A DNA stretch of 47,781 nt from Desulfuromonadales bacterium (GTDB taxonomy: Bacteria; Desulfobacterota; Desulfuromonadia; Geobacterales; Pseudopelobacteraceae), in the NCBI GenBank assembly GCA_016650295.1, contig JAENWA010000025.1, positions 1 to 47,781 on the forward strand, written 5' to 3'. A program made the position numbers and the translations under genes. Positions 33,586-42,183 of this stretch are shown one piece after another. Below the pieces are notes generated by a model, which made no database searches, was not told the DNA's origin, and worked only from the letters and a program-made list of their open reading frames with translations. Within the stretch, counting starts at the first letter, position 1, and each line of letters begins with the position of its first letter.

Positions 33586-36270
33586 ATGAAAAGCATGCTC
33601 ACTAAGGTACTATGTGCCATTGCGTCAATGACCGCACTGATTATGGTTGTTGCCGCACCCGCTCAGGCACGCGCCCCTCGCGTCATCAACGACAATGAAA
33701 GGGTGGTTCTGTCGAGGGACGTCCATCGCCTGGCCCGACCCGAGTTTGACCGGGGCGCTGCGTCGCCCTCGCTGCCGATGGAGCGGATGATTCTCTCATT
33801 GCGGATTCCCGCCGAGCGGCAGGCCGGCATGGAGAAATTCCTGGTCGAACAGCAGGACCCGTCCTCGCCGAACTACCATGTTTGGCTCACTCCGGAAGAG
33901 TTTGGGCAGCAGTTCGGTCCCGATCCGGCGGATATCGCCACGGTTACCGGATGGCTCACCAGCCACGGATTTACCGTACATGAATCTGCCAAGGGGGGGA
34001 CCTGGATCAACTTCTCCGGCAGAGCGGCCGATGTGAAGCGAGCCTTCCACACCGAAATCCACGACTTTAACGTCAAAGGTCATACCTATCACGCCAACGC
34101 CACTGCTCCGGAAATTCCGTTGGGGCTGGCCGACCTGGTGTCAGGGGTGGTTTCGCTCCACAACTTCCCCCGTTTATCGCTGATACGTGCCATCAAGGCC
34201 ATTCCTCCCGGAGCCGCCCAACCGGAATACACCTCCGGCGGCGGCACCCACTACCTGGCCCCCGGAGACTTCGCGACCATCTATAACGTAACTCCCCTTT
34301 ACAACGCGGGTATTGACGGTTCCGGGCAGAGCATCGCTATCGTGGGACGCACTCACCCGGCCAGCTCGAACTGGAGTTCATTTCGCAGCACCTATGGACT
34401 CCCTCCAAATCCTCCCCAGGTGATTGTAAACGGTATCGATCCGGGAGACACGGGAGCCGACGAGGATGGAGAGGCAGACCTTGATGTCGAGTGGTCGGGT
34501 GCGGTGGCCAGGAACGCCACAATCAAGTTTGTTGTCTCCAAATCAACGAATTCCACGGACGGCGTTGACCTCTCGGCACAGTATATCGTTAACAACAACA
34601 TCTCGCCGGTGATGAGCACGAGTTTCGGCTCATGTGAATCGGATATGGGGGCCGGGGAGAATACGTTCTACAACAACCTCTGGTCGCAGGCCGCCGCCCA
34701 GGGGATCACCTCGTTCGTATCCACGGGTGACTCCGGCGCTGCCGGCTGCAACACCGGTAGCGACATCAGCGGTTCCGGACCCGGGGTCAACGGTCTCTCA
34801 TCCACCCCTTATAACGTGGCGGTGGGGGGGACCCAGTTTAACGAAGGAAGCGGCAATTACTGGAACTCATCCAACGGGGCCAACGGCGCTTCTGTCAAAA
34901 GCTACATCCCGGAAATTGCCTGGAACGAAAGCGGGGCAGCCGGCAGTTGTCCCGCCGGCGACACCTGCGCCAATCTCTGGGCCACTGGCGGCGGTGCTTC
35001 TTCCATCTATGGCAAGCCAGCCTGGCAGGTCGCCCCGGGAGTCCCGGCCGACGGCAAACGTGATCTCCCCGATGTCTCCCTCAACGCCGCCGGTGGTCAC
35101 GACGGCTATCTGGTAAAGACCCAGGGCTCGACCTTTGTATTTGGCGGAACTTCGGCCTCTTCCCCATCTTTTGCCGGCCTGATGGCGCTGATCGTTCAAA
35201 AGACCGGCCAGCGGCAGGGGAATGCAAACGTCCGCTTCTACCAACTTGCCGCTGCCCAATACGGTCCAGGTGTCGTTACGGTCTTCCATGACATCACATC
35301 CGGAAACAACAGCGTTCCGGGGGTAAGCGGATATGCCGCTACGACAGGCTACGATAGAGCCACCGGCCTCGGCTCGGTGGATGCCAACGCCCTGGCCACA
35401 AACTGGAGCGAGATTGTCACTCCCGACTTCAGCGTCTCGGCCACACCGACATCGCTAGTCTCTCCCCAGATAGGAACTGCGAGTACAACTATAACCACAA
35501 CCATAACAGGAGGCTTCAACAGTGCAATTTCCCTGACCGCCACCGGACTGCCGTCAGGAGTGACAGCCAGCTTCAGTCCGGCGTTCATTCCCGCACCCGG
35601 CTCCGGGAGCACGACCCTGTCGTTTACTGCGACATTGGCGGCACCAGCCGGCAGCTACACCATAATAGTCACTTGCAGCGGGGGAAGTGTGACACATACG
35701 GCCACGGTCACGCTCACCATCCCGTCCCACCCCACACTGTTCGTACAGATTGCCGGCTCCGGCCCGGGTATTGGAAGCGGCCTGGTCGTCAGCGATACAG
35801 GGGGCATCAACTGTTCCAGCGGCGGAGTCGGTATCTGTAGAGTACCCTATTCAAATAACGTACCCGTGACGCTGAATGCAATAACGGCATCAGGTTCTGC
35901 CTTTACCGGCTGGTCAGGGAACTGCACGGGCGTTGCTCCCTGCATCCTCGCCATGACCACGGACAAGAACGTCACAGCGCAGTTCGGCCCGGGTCCAAAC
36001 GGCACGGGACCGATGGCAATGCTGGCGGCGAACGGCTACAATTCGGTCAACGACGCCTACAGCGCCGCCGGGGCGGTCGCGACCATCCTGGCAGTCGCCG
36101 GAAACCACACAACCGGAGACTTGGTACTGAACCAGGGCAAGGACGTCACCCTGAATGGTGGTTATGACTCACAGTTCAGCTCGACGAGCGGCCAGACATC
36201 AGTATTGCAGGGGACTCTCACCATCCGGAGCGGCAGCCTGCGGGTAAACGGGGTGAAGGTGCACGAGTGA
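33586..36270 (+). CDS. secreted sedolisin (S53) protease with C-terminal surface module
   Basis: 894 aa. A signal peptide (about 1-29, ending AQA) precedes a pro-kumamolisin activation domain (about 35-195). The S53 catalytic domain (about 215-605) shows the Glu/Asp pair in DGEADLDVEWSG and the nucleophile Ser near 522 in GGTSASSPSFAG. An Ig-like domain (about 615-715), a divergent InlB B-repeat (GSAFTGWSGNC ... ILAMTTDKNVTAQF) and a C-terminal beta module ending VTLNGGYDSQFS ... GSLRVNGVKV follow. The same closing module occurs in the 1066-aa protein at 38181. Sedolisins are acid-active endopeptidases. The start codon has only a weak ribosome binding site. A terminator follows at 36328. Confidence 0.9.
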   Translation: MKSMLTKVLCAIASMTALIMVVAAPAQARAPRVINDNERVVLSRDVHRLARPEFDRGAASPSLPMERMILSLRIPAERQAGMEKFLVEQQDPSSPNYHVWLTPEEFGQQFGPDPADIATVTGWLTSHGFTVHESAKGGTWINFSGRAADVKRAFHTEIHDFNVKGHTYHANATAPEIPLGLADLVSGVVSLHNFPRLSLIRAIKAIPPGAAQPEYTSGGGTHYLAPGDFATIYNVTPLYNAGIDGSGQSIAIVGRTHPASSNWSSFRSTYGLPPNPPQVIVNGIDPGDTGADEDGEADLDVEWSGAVARNATIKFVVSKSTNSTDGVDLSAQYIVNNNISPVMSTSFGSCESDMGAGENTFYNNLWSQAAAQGITSFVSTGDSGAAGCNTGSDISGSGPGVNGLSSTPYNVAVGGTQFNEGSGNYWNSSNGANGASVKSYIPEIAWNESGAAGSCPAGDTCANLWATGGGASSIYGKPAWQVAPGVPADGKRDLPDVSLNAAGGHDGYLVKTQGSTFVFGGTSASSPSFAGLMALIVQKTGQRQGNANVRFYQLAAAQYGPGVVTVFHDITSGNNSVPGVSGYAATTGYDRATGLGSVDANALATNWSEIVTPDFSVSATPTSLVSPQIGTASTTITTTITGGFNSAISLTATGLPSGVTASFSPAFIPAPGSGSTTLSFTATLAAPAGSYTIIVTCSGGSVTHTATVTLTIPSHPTLFVQIAGSGPGIGSGLVVSDTGGINCSSGGVGICRVPYSNNVPVTLNAITASGSAFTGWSGNCTGVAPCILAMTTDKNVTAQFGPGPNGTGPMAMLAANGYNSVNDAYSAAGAVATILAVAGNHTTGDLVLNQGKDVTLNGGYDSQFSSTSGQTSVLQGTLTIRSGSLRVNGVKVHE

Positions 36271-36327
36271 GGAGGGAATCGAGTTCAGAACCTCCTGCAT
36301 AAACTCAGCTGGTGTGTCACAATCAAG

Positions 36328-36357
36328 GCACCGCAACAAATTGTTGCGGCGCTTTTT
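36328..36357 (+). terminator. Rho-independent terminator after the protease gene
   Basis: GCACCGCAAC (36328-36337) pairs with GTTGCGGCGC (36343-36352) apart from one mismatch, followed by five T. Confidence 0.85.
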
Positions 36358-36457
36358 CTTTCACTTCAATGTTGAGGGGATTTCATGTAGTATCAACAGA
36401 ATGTATATGCCGACTGCTCGATGATTTTCAACGTTGAACAGGTAAGAAGGAAACATC

Positions 36458-36640
36458 ATGGCAATGACCGTTGAAATCAGAGGCAATAAACTCTGCATCG
36501 AAATCGATCTGGAGAAACCGACTCCATCGGCATCCGGCAAAACCCTGGTGGTCGCAAGCACACGGGGAAATGCCGTTACCACCGCCGAGGTTGACGGCAA
36601 GCCGATCACCATCGGACTGAATGCCTATATCAAGCCGTAA
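36458..36640 (+). CDS. small conserved protein (60 aa)
   Basis: Starts at ATG 36458 behind AAGAAGGAAACATC. The product MAMTVEIRGNKLCIEIDLEKPTPSASGKTLVVAS and on to the TAA is a compact beta-rich protein; similar short proteins are, as far as I recall, common hypothetical proteins in Geobacter genomes. The Lys-Pro-Thr-Pro-Ser-Ala-Ser-Gly-Lys-Thr segment is distinctive, but I know no function. Its TAA overlaps the ATG of the next gene by one base, so the two are translationally coupled and may act together. Confidence 0.7.
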   Translation: MAMTVEIRGNKLCIEIDLEKPTPSASGKTLVVASTRGNAVTTAEVDGKPITIGLNAYIKP

Positions 36641-36903
36641 TGAAGGCAGAAGTCAATTCGATAACATACCGGATACCCCTGTCGGATGCCCAGCAGGCCA
36701 AGCTCGACAGAAAGTGGCCGGATGGCGAAGCATTCATCTCCTATGAGAAGATTGAAACCCTGCTTGCCCCGCTTCCGGTCGAAAACCTGGACTGGTCCCA
36801 CCACTCGGGTCAATATCTGTATTTTACCGTGTATGGGGATGATCTCGAAGGCACCGTTGCCGAGGTAATCGAAAGGCTTGAAAAGAAGTTGGGAAAGGTA
36901 TGA
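36640..36903 (+). CDS. small hypothetical protein (87 aa)
   Basis: Its ATG overlaps the previous stop (TAATG). It is an acidic alpha/beta protein with PLSDAQQAKLDRKWP, SYEKIETLLAPLPVENLDWSHHSGQYLYF and a C-terminal helix (GTVAEVIERLEKKLGK). No signal peptide, membrane segment or known motif. It lies 26 bases before the SRAP gene, so all three small genes are probably one transcription unit. Confidence 0.65.
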   Translation: MKAEVNSITYRIPLSDAQQAKLDRKWPDGEAFISYEKIETLLAPLPVENLDWSHHSGQYLYFTVYGDDLEGTVAEVIERLEKKLGKV

Positions 36904-36929
36904 TTCTACACCACCCGAAAGGTACATGA

Positions 36930-37592
36930 ATGTGCGGTCGCTTTGTAAACAACATACCATCTGATGAACTCGGAAGGATATTCAGTCTGATCGAGACTCC
37001 ACAACTGGAAGCACGGTACAACATCGCGCCTATGCAACAGGTAGCCGTTATCCGCAACCAAGGCGACCACAATCGCTTTGACCTCCTGAAGTGGGGTTTT
37101 GTGCCGAGCTGGTCAAAAGACCTGAGCTTCGGCAGCCACCTGATTAACGCCCGCTCCGAGACCATGTCCGAAAAGCCGACCTTCCGACACGCCATCAAGT
37201 TCCGACGCTGCATCATCCCCACATCCGGTTTCTACGAATGGGACCATAGCGGCGGCAAGAAACAACCCTACTACATCCAGTTGGCGGACCATTCGCCCAT
37301 GTTCCTGGCCGGTGTCTGGGAGACATGGAAAGCGCCGGATAACAGTCTGCTTGAGACCTTCGCCATCCTTACAACATCCGCCAACAAGCTTGTAGAACCG
37401 ATCCACGACCGCATGCCGGTGATCCTGTACCCCGACACCTTCAACCTCTGGCTGAGCCACAACATGCATGACCCGGAGCAGCTGCAGCCGTTCTACCAGC
37501 CGTTCCCGGCCGCTGAGATGATCGCCTACAAGGTGCCCGACCTGGTGAATAATACCCGCTTCGACTCACCGGCCTGCATCGCGCAGGTATGA
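36930..37592 (+). CDS. SRAP family DNA-protein crosslinking protein (YedK/HMCES)
   Basis: 220 aa starting MCGRFVNN. After removal of Met, Cys2 forms a thiazolidine crosslink with abasic sites in single-stranded DNA, shielding them from breakage. The conserved NARSET (residues near 73), GFYEWD with the active-site Glu, and PIHDRMPVIL with the catalytic His are all present. The start matches the obligatory Met-Cys-Gly. Bacterial members are often called YedK and linked to SOS. No LexA box was recognised upstream. Length is typical (about 220 aa). Confidence 0.93.
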   Translation: MCGRFVNNIPSDELGRIFSLIETPQLEARYNIAPMQQVAVIRNQGDHNRFDLLKWGFVPSWSKDLSFGSHLINARSETMSEKPTFRHAIKFRRCIIPTSGFYEWDHSGGKKQPYYIQLADHSPMFLAGVWETWKAPDNSLLETFAILTTSANKLVEPIHDRMPVILYPDTFNLWLSHNMHDPEQLQPFYQPFPAAEMIAYKVPDLVNNTRFDSPACIAQV

Positions 37593-37672
37593 TTGATGCC
37601 GCAGGAAGAAGTCAGCATCATTCAAATTACCAATACCGTATCAAACCCAAAAGAGGCTAAAAAAGACACAAA

Positions 37673-37699
37673 AAAACCCGCTATAAATAAGCGGGTTTT
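37673..37699 (-). terminator. terminator of tRNA-Thr (bidirectional)
   Basis: AAAACCCGCT (37673-37682) and AGCGGGTTTT (37690-37699) form a ten-base stem with T-runs on both strands. It lies just downstream of the minus-strand tRNA and may also stop the SRAP transcript. Confidence 0.85.
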
Positions 37700-37709
37700 A
37701 AAGTTTTAC

Positions 37710-37785
37710 TGGAGCCGTTTGTCGGAATCGAACCGACGACCTCATCATTACGAGTGATGTGCTCTACCAACTGAGCTAAAACGGC
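37710..37785 (-). tRNA. tRNA-Thr (CGU anticodon)
   Basis: The minus strand gives a complete cloverleaf: acceptor GCCGTTT/AAACGGC, D-arm GCTC-AGTTGGTA-GAGC, anticodon arm CATCA-CTCGTAA-TGATG (anticodon CGT, reading ACG), and T-arm GTCGG-TTCGATT-CCGAC. CCA is encoded (37710-37712). It stands alone with its own promoter and terminator. Confidence 0.97.
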
Positions 37786-37804
37786 AGCGAAATATAAGTT
37801 GTAT

Positions 37805-37833
37805 TATTTATAACAAAATTGATTTATCGTCAA
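37805..37833 (-). promoter_or_regulatory. sigma-70 promoter of tRNA-Thr
   Basis: On the minus strand TTGACG (37828-37833) is followed after 17 bases by TAAATA (37805-37810), or after 15 by TATAAA; the tRNA starts about 20 bases further on. Confidence 0.6.
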
Positions 37834-37909
37834 TGAAAAGCTTCGATGGCCTGGTGTCTTCCGAGGTGAGTACAAAAAAAACCGGTGATGAATCCCAGTA
37901 TTAGAATTG

Positions 37910-37938
37910 TTGACTATTTATAAAAAGAATCGTATTTT
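37910..37938 (+). promoter_or_regulatory. sigma-70 promoter of the structured leader
   Basis: TTGACT (37910-37915), 17 bases, TATTTT (37933-37938). The transcript would start around 37945 and run into the structured leader at 37962. Confidence 0.6.
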
Positions 37939-37961
37939 CAATGTAATCATCAAAAAATAGA

Positions 37962-38036
37962 GTATGGGCAACTGTGAGTTGCAACGCTGCAACCCTACGG
38001 GATACATAGGTTGTCGAAGCGAATCAATCACCATGG
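37962..38036 (+). ncRNA. GEMM-like (cyclic dinucleotide) riboswitch candidate
   Basis: The leader has GGGCAAC-UGUGA-GUUGC, then ACGCUGCAACCCUACGGG, then AGGUUGUCGAAGCG. This matches the order of GEMM-I landmarks (GGGCAAACC, GNRA loop, GACGCAAAGCC-ACGGG, GGUUGCCGAAG), though the second stem is much shorter. AUGG (37964-37967) can close with CCAU (38031-38034) as P1. A terminator follows at 38045-38080, the standard expression platform, and the downstream gene encodes a large secreted protein, as often with GEMM in Geobacter. It is divergent from the consensus, so ligand and function are uncertain. Confidence 0.5.
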
Positions 38037-38044
38037 CATTAAAC

Positions 38045-38080
38045 CAGCTCCAGGCTCCGATCATATGCGGGAGCTGTTTT
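38045..38080 (+). terminator. leader terminator (possible riboswitch platform)
   Basis: CAGCTCC (38045-38051) pairs with GGAGCTG (38070-38076), followed by TTTT. It lies 100 bases ahead of the coding start and right behind the structured leader. Confidence 0.65.
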
Positions 38081-38180
38081 GCGTTGCGGGGGATGTTTGT
38101 ATGTGCTTTGAAAAATCTGAACCAGTTCGAAATTGAACGAAGTCATCTATTATCGCAGATATCAGTTTTAAGGAGGAGTT

Positions 38181-41100
38181 ATGGGAAAAAAAGGTTGTAG
38201 TCGTTTATTCGTTGCACTGCTGCTGGTTTTTGTGCTGGGCAGTTCCGCATGGGCTGCTTCTATTTCAGGTACTGTTACGAACAGTTCCGGCAAGAGCGGC
38301 CGAGTGTATCTTTCCGTCCAATCGACCAACTACGGGGATACAGGCAGAGGTGTGAGCATTGCCTCTCCGGGAGGGGCATTCCAGATTAACGGAGTTGATC
38401 CCGGCAGCTATACGGTGAAAGCATTCATGGATACCCAGGGGGACGGTATTCAGAGCGCCAACGAACCGACAGGCGCATCGGGTCAGGTTAACGTCTCGAC
38501 GGGAACCGTCTCAGTCGGCGCCATTTCACTCTACAACCCTTCGTCTGTTGCTGCGGAGGCGCCAAAAATGATGATGGTGTACCGCGGAAACGGCGGAAAT
38601 TTTGTGTTGTGGGACGGGCCGACGGATGACTATGACCATCCCATTGCCGACAAGTACACCGTCTCCTGGAGTACCAGTCCGACCGGCCCGGCCACCGGTT
38701 CGAAGGACGTGGCTCCCGGCAATAACGATTTCTTCGCCCACGGTGGCGGAGCCTCCGCTCTGTACTATCAGGTTACGGCCGTAGCCGGGGCCACGACCGC
38801 TTCGACTGCCTGGACACAAGGGCCCGCCGTTTCCGCGAGCGGAAGCGTCACCGGCAAGGTCTCCTTCCCCGGCCTTATCCCAACCGGTCCGCTGTATGTT
38901 GTCCTGGTAAACTTTTCCAAAGACATACCGGTCTTCAACGTGGCAGCCATCACAAGCCCGGTCAGTGACGGTTCCTATACCATTAACAACGTGTCGCCCG
39001 GCACCTATGAAGTTTACGCCTTCCTTGACTTGAACAACAATGGCGCCTACGACACCGGTGATGTCGGCTGGCTTGATAACAGTGATTTCAACACCACGGT
39101 TACTGTCTCCACGTCCCTGGTCTCGGCGGCTGATATTTCCCTCAAGAATGTAAACGCCGCCACAACTGTCAGCACCACCCATGGCAAGAACGAATCAGGC
39201 GAGTGGTACAACATCAATCTTGATGTTCTGCCGATGAAGAAGCAGGTGCTGAATGCCCAGATAACATCCGGTCCCCAGATCTCTACACCGCTCGATCTGG
39301 CCCGTGAGCCGTGGAATAACAGATTCAATGCTTGGTTCAATGTCGCAAGACCGACGGTCGGTGATAACTACAAGGTCAAGCTGACCTATGCTGACCTCAC
39401 AACCGAAACTATTGATACACCTGTTAGCGGCGTGCTGGACAGTTTTGCCACCCCGCAGGCGCCTATCGGGTACATTGCGTACAACCCCACACCCACCTTC
39501 AGCTGGACGGCGCCCGCATCCGCACCGGCAGAATATGTTTACAGCCTGTGGCTCAATGAAGCCAATAACTATAACGGCTGGGAGGCCTGGGGGCTGTCGA
39601 GCAGCCTGACCTCCCTCGCTTACGGCAGTCAGGGTGATGTTTACCAAGATACGCTCACCGACGGCAGCACCTATAACTGGACTCTTACCGTCACAGACAG
39701 AAACGGCAACCAGGCCCAAAACCAGGCCTCTTTCACCCCCACCAGCTCCCCGGCTATCAGCGATTTCTCCCCGCCAGGCGGTCTGGCAGGAACCACCGTC
39801 ACCATCAGCGGGATCAACTTCAATCCAAACCCGTCGTCGAATGTCGTACTCTTTAACGGTGTCACCGCGACAATAAGCGCGGCAACCAGCACCTCTCTGA
39901 CGGTTACCGTTCCAGCCGGAGCAACCACCGGAAAGATTCAGGTGAACAATGTGCAAAGCGTGAAAGACTTTACCGTGGCAGCGCCGATACATATCAACGG
40001 TGTAATCAAGACCTCCGGCAATGTTGTCATCGCCGGAGCACGGGTTGAAAAAACCGACGATCCGTCTGTGTACACGACGACCGACGCCAATGGCGCCTAT
40101 ACCCTGAACTCGCTTTTCCCGAATCAGAATGTTACTCTCAGGATAAGCAAAAGCGGCTATGTCCCGACATATACCACCAATTATCTTCAGGAAAACCTTG
40201 ACCTGACCCCCTATCCGAATCATCTCTACACCCAGGCGGAAATTACCGCCTGGGGAGTCAGTGCCGGTAAAGGGGTCATTGTCGGTCAGATACTCAATAT
40301 CGGTTCGGGGACGATACCCTACCCAGCGGTCGGCGGGGTGGTAGTTACTGCTCAAAGTTCGCAAAATTTCCAGACCTATTATCCGGTAACCTATTACAGC
40401 GGTACATCGTTTGGCGGTACTTCCACCTATGGCAACGGTTTCTTCTTCGTGCTGAACGTGGACAATTATGACTGGGTCAATCTGAACGCCGGCAAATCGT
40501 CGTGGAACTTCTCGCCTTCTGGGTCCAATGCTTACGCCAACAGTGTCACAGAGACAGGTATCTTCGGGAATGCGCCGGCACCTTATTTTTTTAATATTTC
40601 TCCCCTGACCGGCACACCCGGCACCAGCGTGACCATTAGCGGCAACAATTTCAGTTCTATCCCGGCAGAGAATATTGTCACGTTTAATGGTGTCCCTGCC
40701 ACGGTAACCAATGCCGGAACCGGTTCACTTACCGTAACCGTACCGTCAGGGGCCACCAGCGGGACGATCAGTGTAACCACGGCAGGTGGTACAGTAGCCT
40801 ATTGGTTAAACTTTACGATGCGCTACACCCTTACGGCTTCGGCTGCCGGCAGCGGGGGAGCCTTGGGTACCGTGACGAGCAGCCCGGTCGGTATTTCCTG
40901 CAGAACGGGCGGCTGTACTGCGGATTACGATCAGGGAACGACCGTGGGGCTTTTTGCCACGCCGGATTCAGGTTCAGTCCTGGACAGTTGGAACGGTGCC
41001 TGCAACGGCAACGGCGCATGCAATTTCACTATGAATACCAACAAATCGGTTGCCGCCACCTTTACCATGGCACCGGTGGCCAAGAATATGACCACCAGTA

Positions 41101-41381
41101 TATCGTACCCCACCCTTGCCGCGGCATTGAGCGCGGCATCGCCCGGATCGATGATCTATCTGCTGGATTCCCAGTTGGATGGTGTCGTTACACTTAACAA
41201 GCAGCTTAACCTGAAGGGTGGCTGGAACGCCTCGTTTGACGGGAAAAGCGGCCTGCAGACGCTGCTGAACGGAAATTTCACGGTCACGAGCGGGGATTCA
41301 AAGGCGGAAACCATCGATGTCAAAGGCAAGCTGAGCATTCAGGGTGGCAGCCTGCGGGTGAGCGGAGTAAACGTCAAATAA
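38181..41381 (+). CDS. large secreted surface protein with IPT/TIG and carboxypeptidase-regulatory-like domains
   Basis: 1066 aa with a signal peptide (MGKKGCSRLFVALLLVFVLGSSAWA). Domains in order: repeated carboxypeptidase-regulatory-like folds (about 27-115 and 225-320; FQINGVDPGSYTVKAFMDTQGDG, YTINNVSPGTYEVYAFLDLNNNGAYD), fibronectin-like stretches, IPT/TIG (about 525-595; PPGGLAGTTVTISGINF), another regulatory-like domain (about 605-670), a second IPT/TIG (about 805-875), an InlB B-repeat (about 880-960) and the closing beta module (GGWNASFDGKSG ... GGSLRVSGVNV). The start follows AAGGAGGAGTT. No enzyme motif is present; it is probably adhesive or structural. Its expression appears controlled by the leader at 37962-38080. 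Confidence 0.88.
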   Translation: MGKKGCSRLFVALLLVFVLGSSAWAASISGTVTNSSGKSGRVYLSVQSTNYGDTGRGVSIASPGGAFQINGVDPGSYTVKAFMDTQGDGIQSANEPTGASGQVNVSTGTVSVGAISLYNPSSVAAEAPKMMMVYRGNGGNFVLWDGPTDDYDHPIADKYTVSWSTSPTGPATGSKDVAPGNNDFFAHGGGASALYYQVTAVAGATTASTAWTQGPAVSASGSVTGKVSFPGLIPTGPLYVVLVNFSKDIPVFNVAAITSPVSDGSYTINNVSPGTYEVYAFLDLNNNGAYDTGDVGWLDNSDFNTTVTVSTSLVSAADISLKNVNAATTVSTTHGKNESGEWYNINLDVLPMKKQVLNAQITSGPQISTPLDLAREPWNNRFNAWFNVARPTVGDNYKVKLTYADLTTETIDTPVSGVLDSFATPQAPIGYIAYNPTPTFSWTAPASAPAEYVYSLWLNEANNYNGWEAWGLSSSLTSLAYGSQGDVYQDTLTDGSTYNWTLTVTDRNGNQAQNQASFTPTSSPAISDFSPPGGLAGTTVTISGINFNPNPSSNVVLFNGVTATISAATSTSLTVTVPAGATTGKIQVNNVQSVKDFTVAAPIHINGVIKTSGNVVIAGARVEKTDDPSVYTTTDANGAYTLNSLFPNQNVTLRISKSGYVPTYTTNYLQENLDLTPYPNHLYTQAEITAWGVSAGKGVIVGQILNIGSGTIPYPAVGGVVVTAQSSQNFQTYYPVTYYSGTSFGGTSTYGNGFFFVLNVDNYDWVNLNAGKSSWNFSPSGSNAYANSVTETGIFGNAPAPYFFNISPLTGTPGTSVTISGNNFSSIPAENIVTFNGVPATVTNAGTGSLTVTVPSGATSGTISVTTAGGTVAYWLNFTMRYTLTASAAGSGGALGTVTSSPVGISCRTGGCTADYDQGTTVGLFATPDSGSVLDSWNGACNGNGACNFTMNTNKSVAATFTMAPVAKNMTTSISYPTLAAALSAASPGSMIYLLDSQLDGVVTLNKQLNLKGGWNASFDGKSGLQTLLNGNFTVTSGDSKAETIDVKGKLSIQGGSLRVSGVNVK

Positions 41382-41468
41382 TATTTTTCGTTAAGATAAT
41401 GATGAGTTAGGGAGAGCGGTGGGATACCCGTTGCTGCACAGCACTTCCGAGACATCTGACTACCAGAC

Positions 41469-41502
41469 CGGGGGTTGAAGCGATTCAACCCCCGTTTTTT
41501 TT
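41469..41502 (+). terminator. Rho-independent terminator after the surface protein gene
   Basis: CGGGGGTTGAA (41469-41479), loop GCGA, TTCAACCCCCG (41484-41494), then eight T. Confidence 0.95.
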
Positions 41503-41602
41503 ACGTGAGATAATTTTGTGATATAGTAACAGTCGAGATTTCATGCGGAGACCATGGAAGAAATCCCATGAATTAAAATAATAACAAAAAGCGGGATATG
41601 CC

Positions 41603-42178
41603 ATGACTATGGAAGCGTTCATCACCGCATACGGTTATCCGGCCCTCGGCGTCGGAACCCTGCTGGAAGGGGGGATGGTCGGCATGATTGCCGGCGGCCT
41701 GGCCCACCGCGGCTATATGCAGCTGCAGTGGGTAATCTGCGTCATCTTCGCCTGCGCCTTTTGCGCCGACCAGTTCTTTTTCCAGGTCGGGAAGCGCAAC
41801 GGTAAGAATCTGCTGAAAAAAAAGCCAGCCTGGGAAGCGAAAGTTGAGCGGGTGCGCCGTTTTCTGGTCGCGTATCAGATAATCGCCATCCTCGGTTTTC
41901 GCTTCATCTACGGCATGCGCAGCATCACCCCCATCGTCATCGGCGCCAGCGGCATCGACACTCGCCGCTTCGTGCTCCTGAACCTGTGCAGCACCTTCCT
42001 GTGGGCCTCGGCCGTGGGCTGCTCCGGCTACTTTTTCAGTCACCTGTTGGAGACGCTTCTGGCCGATGTGAAGCACAATATAATTCCCATTCTGATGGTG
42101 GCGACGCTTATTGGCTGCGGATTGTGGGTGTGGCGACGGTGGGCAAAGGGTAGGGTAGGGGGGCGAGACGTCACCTGA
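41603..42178 (+). CDS. DedA/VTT-family membrane protein
   Basis: 191 aa with the VTT (SNARE-associated) layout: a re-entrant GYPALGVGTLLEGGMVGMIAGGLAHRG near the N-terminus, FGRxxG-like spacing around LGFRFIYGMRSITPIVIGASGI, and membrane segments at about 15-35, 45-65, 120-145 and 155-180. DedA proteins are thought to move undecaprenyl phosphate or phospholipids across the inner membrane. The start is 41603 or the ATG two codons on. The gene is followed convergently, at six bases, by a CAP-domain gene. Confidence 0.85.
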   Translation: MTMEAFITAYGYPALGVGTLLEGGMVGMIAGGLAHRGYMQLQWVICVIFACAFCADQFFFQVGKRNGKNLLKKKPAWEAKVERVRRFLVAYQIIAILGFRFIYGMRSITPIVIGASGIDTRRFVLLNLCSTFLWASAVGCSGYFFSHLLETLLADVKHNIIPILMVATLIGCGLWVWRRWAKGRVGGRDVT

Positions 42179-42183
42179 ACCGT

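Noticed and set aside
37964-38200. 78-residue open frame in the leader
   Set aside because: It runs through the structured leader and the 38045-38080 terminator and has no ribosome binding site.
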